A stretch of 64,000 bases of DNA from Ciborinia camelliae (taxonomy: Eukaryota > Ascomycota > Leotiomycetes > Helotiales > Sclerotiniaceae), in contig JANPYM010000002.1 in NCBI GenBank assembly GCA_025890175.1, forward strand, positions 3,772,823 through 3,836,822, given 5' to 3'. The first letter of the stretch is position 1, and each line of letters begins with the position of its first letter. The position numbers and the translations under genes are program-made. Under the pieces are notes generated by a model that saw only the letters and a list, made by a program, of their open reading frames with translations, did not search any database and was not told where the DNA came from. Shown here piece by piece: positions 49,151 through 60,310 of the stretch.

Positions 49151-51448
49151 CTTCTTCTAAAGTTTCAGTTAAAATTTCCTAGTATCGTAAAATAAAATAA
49201 AATATCCCAATACCATTTGACATTTTTGACACCACCCAAAATAAATAACATAACCAACTTTAAAACCCCCATCTTTTGGGTGTTCCTGAATTTGTAATTT
49301 CTGGATTTCCCGGTCCTTTGAAAAATATCCATTGTAAAATATAAATCTGAATTCTGCTTATAAATTTGGACCCTCCTTTGTATTATGAAATTTGTAATTG
49401 ACATCCGAGATAATATCCAATAGCAAATTCCCTGTAGCAGTTTTATCCTATATAGGCCGCCGATCATCCGAATTTATGATTCTCATCTTTTTACTGTTTA
49501 CCTAGAAAAGTACCTGTCGGATAAATGGATCATGTGAATTATACCGTACGAACGTACGAACTGTATAGTACTAGTCTACGAACTAGTATAGGCTAATACG
49601 GCATCAAATAGCATATAATCAGGTCATTTTAGCTAGAACCTCTTAATAATACATGGTCAACTGAAAGCATATATGATGTATATCTGCATGGTCATCACCC
49701 CCATAGTATATTCCAACAGTACCATTGCGGGAGAGAAGGGCAGGTGCAGGTTGTATGTTTGTAAAATGATTCTTGAAACGTCTCCCCGAATGAATGCTTT
49801 GCTTTATGCAACAGATGCTTCGTGAATAATTAAATGCCTATGGAAACTGCTAATCCCGAGCAAGTGACATTGATGGGAATGAACTTCAATGACTGCCCAG
49901 GTGAAGGAAATATCGAAAACACTTGATTGTGTGAATTGGATTTCTCTACTTTACTAAAACTAGCCGAGTTCAAATTGCCATAAACGCGAGCTTCTCTCCC
50001 CCTTAATAGTACGAAGATGAGAAATGTATTGCAGTAAGAGGGGGCTAGGAATGTAACTTGAACCGATAAATGTTTCCCATAAATGTTTCCCCTACATATA
50101 TTCTAAGGCGCCTCATCGCCACGGAATTTACTCGACTGAGATCAATGCAAAAAAAGACATGAATTTCAACCAATCTCACATAACATCCTGGCCTGTGACC
50201 TTGACAAGGTAAGGCTGCAACCGCATTTAAATCCGGCTCGCAACGAGGAAGATTTCAGTGATCTAGTCAAATCAATAGAATTGTACAACAAAGGGCCACG
50301 TAACAATAGGTAGGCTTATATAAACAAGGCGTTGGGAAATCCCCCCAGCAAATGGAACTCGGAAGAATGCCTAGTTGAACCAGGCGGCCGATCCATGGAG
50401 AGCCGACTAATTATAACCCACGAAACGCTAGGAAGCATCTAACTTTCCTGGAATTTGTTCAAAACTTTTGGTTAACTGGTAAAAGATGACAAGGACATAA
50501 ATTTCTGCAATGACTATTTGATCAAACCGAGAAGACCACAGTTATTCATCCCAAATAAACCCTTCAACTCTGGTTAGTGTGCCCATCATATGAAAAGCCA
50601 AGACCCCCTCCATTTACCGTGACAGATTTGGTGAAAATGCTGCCCAGTTCTCTTGATAAAATATGCTTTGTGGGTTCGTAAGATTTGCTGTTGTCAATGA
50701 TGAAAGATGGCAAATAAGTGCTCAAGATTCTGATATAGAGGAGAGCTAGAATATAGAGAAGCCCTAGATCTCCTCTCGTTCATATCTTGATTCTCAGAGT
50801 GCCATCTTTTCCTCACTTCACGACCTTGTCTGTTCCTTAACCTGACCCCTGAATGTCATATCAAAAGATAGATTGGAAAATCGCCGAGTGCTGATTGCTG
50901 AAATCTAGTTCGAAACAATTGCAGAGATAGGAAGGTTTAATCAAAATATCATGGCCGAATAGATCCATCACCCATCCCCAATGTTGACATGCACTCTGAC
51001 AGTGAATGGGGAAAACGACCTGATGATTTTGGTCATGGGGCCGCCAAGACCTCGGTTCAATGTTATTCCGAGCTGCCATGGTAGGTTGAGCTAGGACAAT
51101 ACGAGTGCTGATTTGGATTTGATGATATTCATCTTCACTTGAAGCAAGACTGTTGGAGTCATTGGCTATAATTTTGATATATTATGTCTCTCCTGTGAAA
51201 ACTCATGAAATACGGCTAATTCAAACAAAAGAAGCAGGCCTGTTCGACTACTAGTCTACAAAACGCTAATCATTGCTTGTAGCCTCGGACCCACAGGACT
51301 TCATTGCAACAACCTTATTAACTGCAGGTGTGGAAAGCAATAATAGCTTGGCTATCCATGTTTATTCAGATGTCGAGATATAATTTCTACCACTAAAAAG
51401 GCTCAATACAGCTTCAATAGCTCTAGCACCTCTTCGAATCCAATTACA
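49151..51448. other. Gene-poor region upstream of the GH125 gene
   Basis: Apart from LTR 4 no feature recognised. Minus-strand open frames (for example 49165-49467) lack family features and context. Confidence 0.5.
49515..49718 (+). mobile_element. Solo LTR 4
   Basis: 204 bp, starting TGTCGGATAAATGGATCATG and ending GTATATTCCAACA, with a perfect 5-bp target duplication GTACC at 49510-49514 and 49719-49723. The first 23 bp align with LTRs 1 and 3, and the last 7 bp (TCCAACA) equal the end of LTR 1. It contains palindromic sequence (CGTACGAACGTACG) and AT-rich TATA-like stretches. No internal element sequence. Confidence 0.9.
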
Positions 51449-53179
51449 ATGGGTCACTTTCCTCTTCAGACCTGTCTCCTGTTGCTAGGAGCTTTGGGCT
51501 CAATAGCTCAATCACCATATCGAACGCAAGAACAAATAATCGATCCTCACAAGTACGCGAAAGCATGTCCAGATTACAAGAAATATTCTACTTTCAGTCA
51601 CCATGAACCGTTGTCGGATGGCCCTATGGGTCTGCCATTTCAAAGACCTGTTAAGCAATGTCGAACATTCTCCTCTCCTTTGGTAGAGAAGGTTATCGAT
51701 GACATGTCACTCAAGATGGTGAACAAGGATCTGGCTAGACTATTCGAAAACGCTTTCCCAAATACCCTCGATACGACTGTAAGATGGCATGTTGATGGGA
51801 CTACAAAACATACGGAATTGAAAAGGAATGTGCGGGACAGTCAGAAGTGGCAGGGAGCGCAGTCCTTCGTGGTTACTGGAGACATCAACGCGGAATGGCT
51901 TAGAGATTCTACGAACCAATTACTTCAATATCAGCCTCTATCAAAGAAAGATCCCGCGATCTTCAAGTTAATATTGGGAGCTATCAATACACAAGCAGAA
52001 TATGTTATACAATCCCCATATTGCAACGCATTCCAACCTCCCCCACCCTCGAAGCTTGCAGCAACAGAAAACGGGCAAGATGACAGTGTCCGCCCCGCAT
52101 TTGAACCATCTTTTGTCTTCGAATGCAAATACGAATTAGATTCCCTTGCTAATTTCCTGGCTTTGGGGAACTCCTTCTACAACCACACTAAATCGACCGA
52201 ATTTGTTAACTCGCGGTGGTTAAGCGCGCTGGATACCGTTCTCATGGTCCTCCAACAACAATCTGAATCTACTTTTGATTCCAAGACTGGTCGCTTCCAA
52301 CGCAATGCATACACCTTCAGCCGCCGAACCGAGCAGGGAACTGAAACTTTACCATTATCCGGTGTTGGCAATCCATTGAACTACGGAACGGGTCTGATAC
52401 GAAGCGCATTTCGCCCTTCAGATGATACTACAATATTAGGTTTCTATATCCCCGCCAACGCCATGATGTCAGTAGAACTGAAGCGTACCGCCGAAATCCT
52501 CAAATTAGTCAAACATTCAGATCTAGCTCAAACCCTCGAGAAGCGCGCACAAAGTATCAGAGATGGCATTATGAACCACGCCGTCGTACAACACAAAAAA
52601 TGGGGCAAAGTATTTGCCTACGAAGTAGATGGCTACGGTGGTCAAATCCTCATGGACGATGCCAACTCACCTAGTCTCCTCTCCCTCCCAACCCTAGGTT
52701 TTGTCAAGCAAGATGACGAAATCTACCAAAATACTCGAAAGATGCTCTTATCCAAAGATGGAAATCCATATTATCTCGAAGGAAAGGACTTCAAAGGTAT
52801 CGGAGGCCCACATATTGGCCCTCAATATGCATGGCCTATGTCTTTATTAATGCAAGCCATGACTACGGATGATGATGTGGAGATTATGGAATGCTTGAAA
52901 TTAGTGCTGAAAGCGAGCCCATTGGGTTTGATTCACGAGAGTATTAATGTGAACCATATAAAGGACTATACGAGAAGTTGGTTTGCATGTATGTCCTTCC
53001 TTTTCATACTCTTTTCTGCCATTTCTCCTACATCCCTAGGCATATCACATGGTACGGATAACTAACAAAATGAAAAAGGGGCAAATTCAGTCTTCGCGCA
53101 AACAATACTCGATCTCGCGAAACGCAAACCGCATCTTTTGTTTGGGGAAGGCGCTAGTCCTTATGATATTGAGACTTGA
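51449..53179 (+). CDS. GH125 exo-alpha-1,6-mannosidase, secreted or lumenal
   Basis: Metal-independent glycoside hydrolase (DUF1237/GH125) that removes alpha-1,6-linked mannose from mannans and N-glycans. Exons 51449-52988 and 53079-53179; a 90-nt intron (GTATGT ... CTAAC ... AAAAG) joins in phase 1, giving 546 residues. An N-terminal signal peptide is clear (LLLLGALGSIAQS). Family blocks: GDINAEWLRDSTNQ (from residue 144, containing a candidate catalytic Asp), RSAFRPSDD, YIPANAMMSVEL, LMDDANSPSLLSLP, GPHIGPQYAWP and LIHESINV (candidate catalytic Glu). The second exon supplies the conserved end (WANSVFAQTILDL ... LLFGEGASPYDIET). Single copy, no sugar-gene cluster around it. Family assignment very strong; assigning the catalytic pair is by analogy. 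Confidence 0.94.
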
Positions 53180-53644
53180 GCTATCTAGATTTTTGAGCAA
53201 GTAGCTGGGAAGATGGGGTGTATTTCACCCCGTACGTATATTAGAATATTAAAGGTTAAATTATGATTGGAGTTTATGTTCATGGATGTATTTGTTTTGT
53301 TGGGCGACAACTCGCAATAGGCGGATTATGCCTCAGAGATATTTGGGATTTCAGGAGAAAGGGGGATTGGTATGTAGTAGAGTAAAATATGTCTACAAGA
53401 AGTGTGAGACCTAGTAGTAGAAGATGCAATACAAAATATCCACTACACCTCTTGATTGTGAATATGTTAATTGGATTTGTATTACATTTCCTTTCCTCTC
53501 ATACCAATACATCGTCATTGGAGCGAAGCTATCTGCTCTCAATTGTTAATATATATTACCCCTATAGAATGCTCAACCACTCTCAATTCGCTAGCAAATC
53601 TCATCAATAATGCACATACTACAGTCCCTCTCCCAAGAAATACA
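53180..53644. other. Convergent 3' intergenic region
   Basis: About 465 bp between the stop codons of the GH125 gene (+) and POL32 (-). No feature beyond presumed 3' UTRs. Confidence 0.5.
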
Positions 53645-55334
53645 TTATTTCTTTCCAAAAAAGGACATGATGTTCCCCTGTCCCTTCTTCGGCGCATCCT
53701 TTTTTGATTTTGAAGAAGTTGAGATTGGAGCTTTTACTTTGGGCGCTGGAGGAGGTTCGTCTTCGGAAAAGGACTCCCAGGCTTGTTCTTGTTTTGTTAC
53801 TAAGCGTTGGGGTTAGTTGAGACGGTGATGGAACATAAGAAGGGGGGAGGCGAGAGGGGAGGAGAGGGGAAGAGGGAAATAATATACCTAGATAACCATC
53901 TTCATCCTTCACGGTTCTCTTTTTCATAACTCTTCTTCTACCTCTTCTTCGTCCATTACTAGTAGATACAATAGGTTCCTCTTCTTTGACTTCTTCTACT
54001 TCTTTCTCCTCTTCTGGTTCCTCGGCCGGTGTTTCAGGAGCCGGAGCAGGTGCAGCTTCTTCTTCTTCTTCTTCTTCTTCATCGTCTTCCATCATTTTTC
54101 TTAATCTTTCTTGTGTTGCCTTCCGGGACTGTCGTTCTTTATCTTTGGTTTCTTTGCTCACGGGCGCTGGCATCCATGTATCTTCATCGTCATCATCAGA
54201 AACATCTTTCATGGGGGTATCTTCCTTTACGCTCGAATCTGCTTCCTCTGTTTTCGCTTTCTTAGGTTGAGTCTTTGCAAATGCTTTGAAAATGCTACTT
54301 GATTGGCGCTTAAGATTTGCGGGAGGGGCGGGTGTTGATTCTTTGCTTGAAGGTGCATTTGTAGACTCGGCCTTAGTAGATTCTGCTTGTGGTTTGGGCT
54401 TGGCCTTTTCTTTTCCCTTGCTGCCGAAGAAATCTTTGGCGTTGGAGGGTTGTGACTTAGGTTCGGGCTTTTTGGAAGATGTGGAGGAGGATTTGGGAGC
54501 TTCTTGGACTTCGTTTAGTTTGGATTTTGCGGCCGCAGGTCTGGTTGGAACGGATACTGATGCGGCATCCGCAATTGGTGGTGGCGCTTTACGTGTACGA
54601 CGTTTGGCATTGGGATTGGTTATTATTCCGTATTTCTGGTAGGTTTCGAGGGGATCTTCGGATTTGGAGAGAGTTTGGATTTCTCGGGTTGAGTCTGAAA
54701 GGAGTTGGAGCTCCTGAGAGTGTGTTAGTATTTGGGAGATTTTGAGCAAATGACTGTGTATTTATACCTTCAGTGGATTAGGCCCTAAACTGTAAATATG
54801 TATCGAGGAAATATGTTCATATTCTGACCGAATTTCTGCATGAAAGTGTTAGCTACTGGATCTATTCTTAAAAGGCGAGGTTCTTACTGTCCAAATCCTC
54901 CTCCCGCGTCAATGTTATGCTTAATATAGAGCCTTCACCAGGACCCTCCTCAGGTTCTGGCATTGAACTACCAACAAATGGACTGCTCTGCATGTAATCA
55001 TCCTCGCCGTCCTTTGGGACTTCAATGGCTACTGGAGCTTCTTTTCTCTTTGTCCCACCGATGAGGTATGTCGCATGGATTGTTCCGGGTTTCTTTGCAT
55101 TTTGGACTCGATGGAACTCGAACAACATTCTGCCTAATTGTTAGAAGGTACTACAAAGCTCGGAAATGACATACTCTTTTGCTGCATTTACATGAACCTT
55201 CAGCACCCGACTAAGCAGTCGATAAGTTACCTAGGAAACTTTTAGTAAAAGCAAAGTGAAAACTCAAACAATCAACTTACGACTTTATCCTCGGTCAATA
55301 TACTCACTGCAAGATAACTTTTAAAATCTGCCAT
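53645..55334 (-). CDS. POL32: DNA polymerase delta subunit 3, Pol32/Cdc27
   Basis: Non-catalytic subunit of polymerase delta, also shared with polymerase zeta; needed for translesion synthesis and break-induced replication. Exons 55334-55281, 55230-55175, 55129-54888, 54835-54768, 54713-53888 and 53799-53645; phases join to 466 residues. The N-terminal winged-helix part shows VTYRLLSRVLKVHVNAAKE and MLFEFH; the short fourth exon gives EYEHISSIHIYSLGPNP. The long C-terminal region is disordered, with Lys-rich segments, DDDDED and a Glu run. It ends in a perfect PCNA-binding PIP box, Q456-x-x-I459-x-x-F462-F463. The last intron (88 nt) must be spliced out to reach it. Divergent from RAD18 across 119 bp. 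Confidence 0.93.
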
Positions 55335-55453
55335 TTTGTTCAATTTTGTGGTTTCCTCGAAAAGTTGCTGGAGCTGTTATCTAGATTTCTTTTGAGGTTA
55401 TCCGGCAGACGCGTCGCGACTTCTTGCGAACCACTTTACGCGAAATTCCCAGA
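55335..55453. promoter_or_regulatory. Bidirectional POL32-RAD18 promoter with MCB box
   Basis: 119 bp separate the two start codons. ACGCGT, the MluI cell-cycle box bound by MBF-type factors at G1/S in yeasts, lies at 55409-55414, directly followed by CGCGAC. Its position suits control of both genes. Use as an MCB in this fungus is inferred. Confidence 0.6.
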
Positions 55454-57011
55454 ATGTCGTCTCAATCAAGAAGAAAGAATGCGACAAGCAAGACACCCAC
55501 TCCGAAAAAGTCCACCAAAACTCTTATCGAAGAAGCTATGAATATTAGAGGACCGAAGGATGATTCTTTCGATATATCAGACTCAACGGACTGGTTAGGA
55601 ACGCCACTTGCTCAACTCGCAGATGTCGATTCTTTATTACGATGTCAAGTCTGTAAGGACTTCTTTACTACGCCGATGATTACTTCTTGCTCGCACACCT
55701 TTTGCTCACTTTGCATACGGAGATGCTTAAATAACGATTCAAAATGCCCCACTTGTAGATCGAACGACCAGGAAGTTAAACTGAAATCCAATGCGGCTAT
55801 TGAGGATTTGGTGGAAGCTTTCAAAAGGGCCAGACCGGCAGCGTTACAACTTGCGAGGAAATCTGCAGTGGAACCTACATTCACATCTCCGAAGAGAAAG
55901 CGTGACGTCTCGGATTTGTACGGGCCGGATGAGCAAGAAAATAAAAGGACGAGAGCTTCAACTCGACAAGCAACGAGACGACTCGAAAACACCGAGGCAG
56001 TAGAGGATGTAATAGTTATTGATGATGCAGGGGATGATGCAGATTTTGATCCTAGTAAGTTGCCAGGGAGCGCATTTGACTCCTGCTTGCGATTGCTAAC
56101 TTCTCTCCGCAGACGATGGTCTTACTGGATGTCCGGTGTGCCACCGACGGATGACGGTAAAAAGCGTTGAAGCTCATATTGAGAAATGCCTTAATGAATC
56201 GGAAACTACTCAACCTACAAATAAGCTGTCAAAACCTGGATTTCCATCTCCTAAACCAATTAAGCGACCAGATCGGTTACCTGTCGTCAACTTTAGTTTG
56301 ATCAAAGACCAGGCACTGAAGAAAAAGCTTATAGATCTAGGAATATCTGCTGCTGGAGGAAGGGAGATGATGAGGAAGAGATTGACAGAGTATACGACTA
56401 TATGGAATGCCAATTGCGATGCAAAACACCCGAGAGGCACTGGGCAGTTGAAAAGGGATCTTGAATCCTGGGAGAGGACATTAGGTTCAAGAGCACCACA
56501 ACCTAGTGCATTATCCGCTCATATCAAAGACAAAGATTTTGATGGGTTATCTTGGAGCTCTGAGCACCGGAATAACTTCCGTGACTTGATAGCTCAAGCT
56601 CGTCAGAAGATGCCAAACAAGCCTCCCAATGAGATGGAGAACAATGCAGCAACATCTACAATAGTTTCCGCGGCATCCAGTCAAAGTTTACAGGGCGTCT
56701 CGTTTAGTGAGGATACTGTCAAGAAACAGATAAAGGCGCCGGTAGAAAGCCAGAGAGACAGGCCAAATGCTGAATATTCCTCGATACCACCAGTCCAGGC
56801 CCTACCAGAAATAACAGAATCCAGCTATCCATCATCTCAAAAACGGTTCTTTGCCGAAAATGCAGATCAATCACCCGAAAGCTTTATGGAGGCACCTCCA
56901 TCATCACAATATGAGAATTATTTGCCTATAATGCAAATGCAGATGCAAGAGGCACAGGGTGAAATGGTCGATACAGATTTGAATACTAGAGGCCTGTCGC
57001 CGCAAAAATAG
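55454..57011 (+). CDS. RAD18: Postreplication repair E3 ubiquitin ligase RAD18
   Basis: With Rad6 it mono-ubiquitinates PCNA at stalled forks to start DNA-damage tolerance. Exons 55454-56054 and 56113-57011; the 58-nt intron (GTAAGT ... TGCTAAC ... CGCAG) joins in phase 1; 499 residues. The start is the ATG at 55454 (MSSQSRRK); the open frame extends upstream only through a TTG. C3HC4 RING: C64, C67, C79, H81, C84, C87, C98, C101. UBZ4-type zinc finger: C207, C210, H222, C226. SAP-like domain near residues 255-300 (LIKDQALKKKLIDLGI ... RKRLTEYTTIWNANCD). The C-terminal region, where Rad6 binds in the family, is followed by a low-complexity tail. Domain order is exactly that of Rad18. Confidence 0.96.
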
Positions 57012-58546
57012 ATGAAAGTAATATATAATATACCCTTCTCAATCTCGCAATTTCATTAATTTTCCCTTTCCAATGCGATCAAAAATGTCTGCAAGTTTTA
57101 AGATTGACATGGGTCATAGTCCCGACGAATCCCAATGGAATTCCGATGGATGCGCGCTGAAGTCAAAGGTAAGGGAAGCTTACTTACATTTCTCAAGTTC
57201 TTTAGGTTTACGTTTAGTTTTGTGACTTTCTGAATAGGTATATACAAAGGTAGGATTACTAGGACTAGGTAGAGGTGCCGTGGATTTAAACCAGGTATCA
57301 TATAATATCACATCATTCAGGGATCAGATCCGAAATTATTTCAATTACCACTCTACTGGTAGTATCTTTGGTGGTGAGAAAAGGATATTTATTGTTTGTC
57401 GTGTCTTTGGAATGGGGGGAACGAGAAAGGGGGGAGGAGCGAGATGAAGTTCAGGCCAGCCGACCAGACCATTACTCATGGTCACGGTTAGGCACCTAGG
57501 TATTTAGCAAGTATGCTCCGCATTCGTAGAGCTGAGTTGAGCGTTAATATTACCTACCTAGGTACCTATATTGCTTAGAAAGAGTGATGCGATGAGTGTG
57601 ATGGAATATCTGGGTATCGAAGTTTTTTTTGGATTGAAATAAATTGAATGATTTAGAAACATGATGTGGGAGTTGGAGAAGATGCTAGGTAGGTATTGTT
57701 TCAAATCTGTACAGACAGATAGATATCCAATACTGAGCCAACATGCTGGTTCGCAAAACGATAATAGGCCTATATGCAAATGGGAAGGGAGGCAATGAAT
57801 GATAAGTACTTACCTACTACCCACTACCTTGGAATGAGCATGGTTCAAGCATTGGAAAGTAGGGAGGGGTTCACCGGGGATTTAATCCTCACCGGGGGCA
57901 AAAAACTGCTCACCGGGAGCTGTCGAATTACGTTCACTGTTCATAAATATCAAAATTATATACTTTCTAGTTAGGTATTGTACAATCCCTAATCCTTGTA
58001 GAAAGTTCGAAAACTTAAATACCTAACTCTCAATAGAATGAGGTCATATTTCACAATCTCGAATGCTCAAGTTTAAGGTGGATGTTTCGAGCGATTCTTG
58101 TTTATCTCAGATAATGACTGCAAGTCGGTAATTACTTATTTGAGCAAAATTAATGATAAATATCAGTTCACCGTCTCATTTTTAGGAGGGGTTGGTAGAA
58201 CTGAAAAGTCTCTGGGGGATATTCTTGACACTGTCGGCTTTCATAGTGGTAGCTAATTACTACCTACCTACGCTAGTGTTCAATACTGGAAGCTTGCTGT
58301 AGAACTTCGCAGATTTGTGCTGAAGATTGGGGCGAGTAATGCAATGGATGCGAGTAACTTACAGTAGTTGAATTATGAATGAATGCTCCAGTGATATGAT
58401 GACATCATACCTAGGGCGAGTTTTCATTCGATGACCAATTGTACACTCAAAACGAAACATATCGAGGTTGAAATTTGTATGGGAACTTTGGAAATAGCAT
58501 TAGTGACACGTAGATCCAATCTACGAGAAAATATGATACAAATCCC
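57012..58546. other. Intergenic region, convergent RAD18/CHM7
   Basis: No gene recognised. Contains TACCTACCTAGGTACCTA (57552-57569) and related motifs, and three close copies of TCACCGGG between 57870 and 57918. Short plus-strand frames (for example 57774-57974) lack features. Confidence 0.5.
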
Positions 58547-59996
58547 TCAAGCGGGCTCCGCTATTGGCTCTGGTTCTAAAGAGATCCTTCGTAAACCTCG
58601 TGTGCTCTCATCAACATCTTCTTCCTTCTTAGCTTCTCTCGCCTTTCGCTCCACTTCCTCCAATTCATTCAATTTGCGCTTGGTATCTGCAGCTTCCTTC
58701 CTTTCTTTCTCCTCTTTGACTAAACGCGCTTTCTCCTCAATCTTTCTCTTCTCTTCCATCTCCATAGCTTCTAATTCATCATCCACTTCGGTCTCATCCA
58801 CATTATCCTGTGCAGGCTCCGCAATAATATCTCCGACCTCATCAACTTGTCCCATTTGCTCTCTAAGTTTATCAACCACGTCATCGACTCTCTCCACACC
58901 ACCTACCTCCTTGTTAAGGCTTGATAGCACCTTTGTACTAGACTCCATGATTCGGACAAGATCCACTTGATCTGCGGCTTGCTCTATCTTGGACAATACT
59001 TCTTCCAATTGTGATAGGGTAGCATGACGATTCGCAAGGGTAGTTTCGGCGCTTTTCTTCGACCTCAGAGCTGCTAACGCAGATACACGGTTCTTTTTTG
59101 CAACGGCTTCTTTTGCTGCGCGGTCCATCATCTCAACCTTTCCGGTGAACAACTTTGTTTGAATTTCGAGGTCTGTGATGAGGGACTTCAATGATGCTAT
59201 CGACGTATCCTCTTGAGTTATAATTGGAGCCTTGGAGTCTGTCGGTGCTTTCAGCTTGATGGTTTCCCCATCGTAGGCTATCATCTTCTTTTCTCTTGTG
59301 AGAAATTTCAAGAAGGAATCCATGTCCGCATCTGATAAAGTATGTCCTCCTAGCACACTGCCAAACTCCTCCTTGAACATCCTTTTCGAATATATCCTTC
59401 CAACTCTCCCAGTCTTTGCCACACTCTTGCTCGCAAAAACCTTTGCAGCTTCTTCCACATTCCCAATAATGACAAATTTACCTCCCGATAATTTACTACC
59501 TCCAAATGATATTCCAAATTGCTTTAATCCCCAACCTACTATATCCCAAGGTTTTATATTCCAAGACCTTGTATAGATACTGTCGCCAGCATTCATGAAT
59601 TCCTCCAAGGGTACCAACTCCTTCTTCGCAACAGATTCCTGTACAACCGCCCCCAAACATAAAGGTCTTCCCCATTCGTTGGCATCTAATGCGCGTAAAA
59701 GTTCGTCATCGGCTTTCAAAATAAGTAAATCGGGACTCGATCCTTGAGATGGCATAACTCCAGCTCGCGCAGCATTCGCCAGTCCTTTCCGCCATGTTTC
59801 GATGATTGAGTGGTAACTATCTGGATTCAGGCTCTGTTGTTGACGAAAATCTGAGTACAAGGGGCCGAGGCGCGCTCTAGATGGCGGTGGTCAGTTTATT
59901 TATGCGGAGAGGATCGGGGGAATATTGCAGGAAATGAGGGGCTTACCGACGGAACTCGGGCTCATTGTTGAGGAGGTAGCTATATAGCTCACTCAT
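58547..59996 (-). CDS. CHM7: ESCRT-III-like protein Chm7/CHMP7
   Basis: Snf7-family protein that recruits ESCRT-III to the nuclear envelope for pore-complex surveillance and sealing. Exons 59996-59947 and 59876-58547; a 70-nt intron (GTAAGC ... CATCTAG) joins in phase 2; 459 residues. The start is in an ideal context (CCACCATGAGTG). The N-terminal half has the winged-helix-like CHMP7 region (PDSYHSIIETWRKGLA, WNIKPWDIVGWGLKQF); the C-terminal half is the Snf7 core, mostly helical and charged (KLFTGKVEMMDRAAKEAVAK, ALAALRSKKSAETTLANRHA), followed by an acidic linker and a long Glu/Lys coiled-coil tail. Head-to-head with FIG4. The class is clear from the combined two-half architecture. Confidence 0.88.
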
Positions 59997-60310
59997 GGTG
60001 GACTAAAAGTGCTTCTATTTTGCATGAAGCTGCGTTGATTGTTGGGGGTGTGAGATTGTTGCTGTGTTGAAATTGTTGCTGTGTTGAGATTGTTGCTGTG
60101 TGAGGTTATTGACTTCTTATCGCAAAAACACCTTATCAGTGATGGCTGTGAGGTGACGAAATATATATCCTTGTTTGAAGTGAATATGCAACCTCGATTT
60201 GTAACTTTAACAACAAAGAAAAAGACCTGGAAACATCCCGAACTTTCGAAACTTAATACCTAATTTAGCTAAAATAATGAATCTACGGTGACACCGACTG
60301 CCAGGTCAAT
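59997..60310. promoter_or_regulatory. Shared upstream region of CHM7 and FIG4
   Basis: 314 bp between divergent starts. It contains a short repeat of TTGTTGCTGTGTTGA (60055-60100, about 2.5 copies). No specific site identified. Confidence 0.5.

Noticed and set aside
53986..54745. Ser-rich plus-strand frames
   Set aside because: Antisense shadows of the charged, low-complexity part of POL32.
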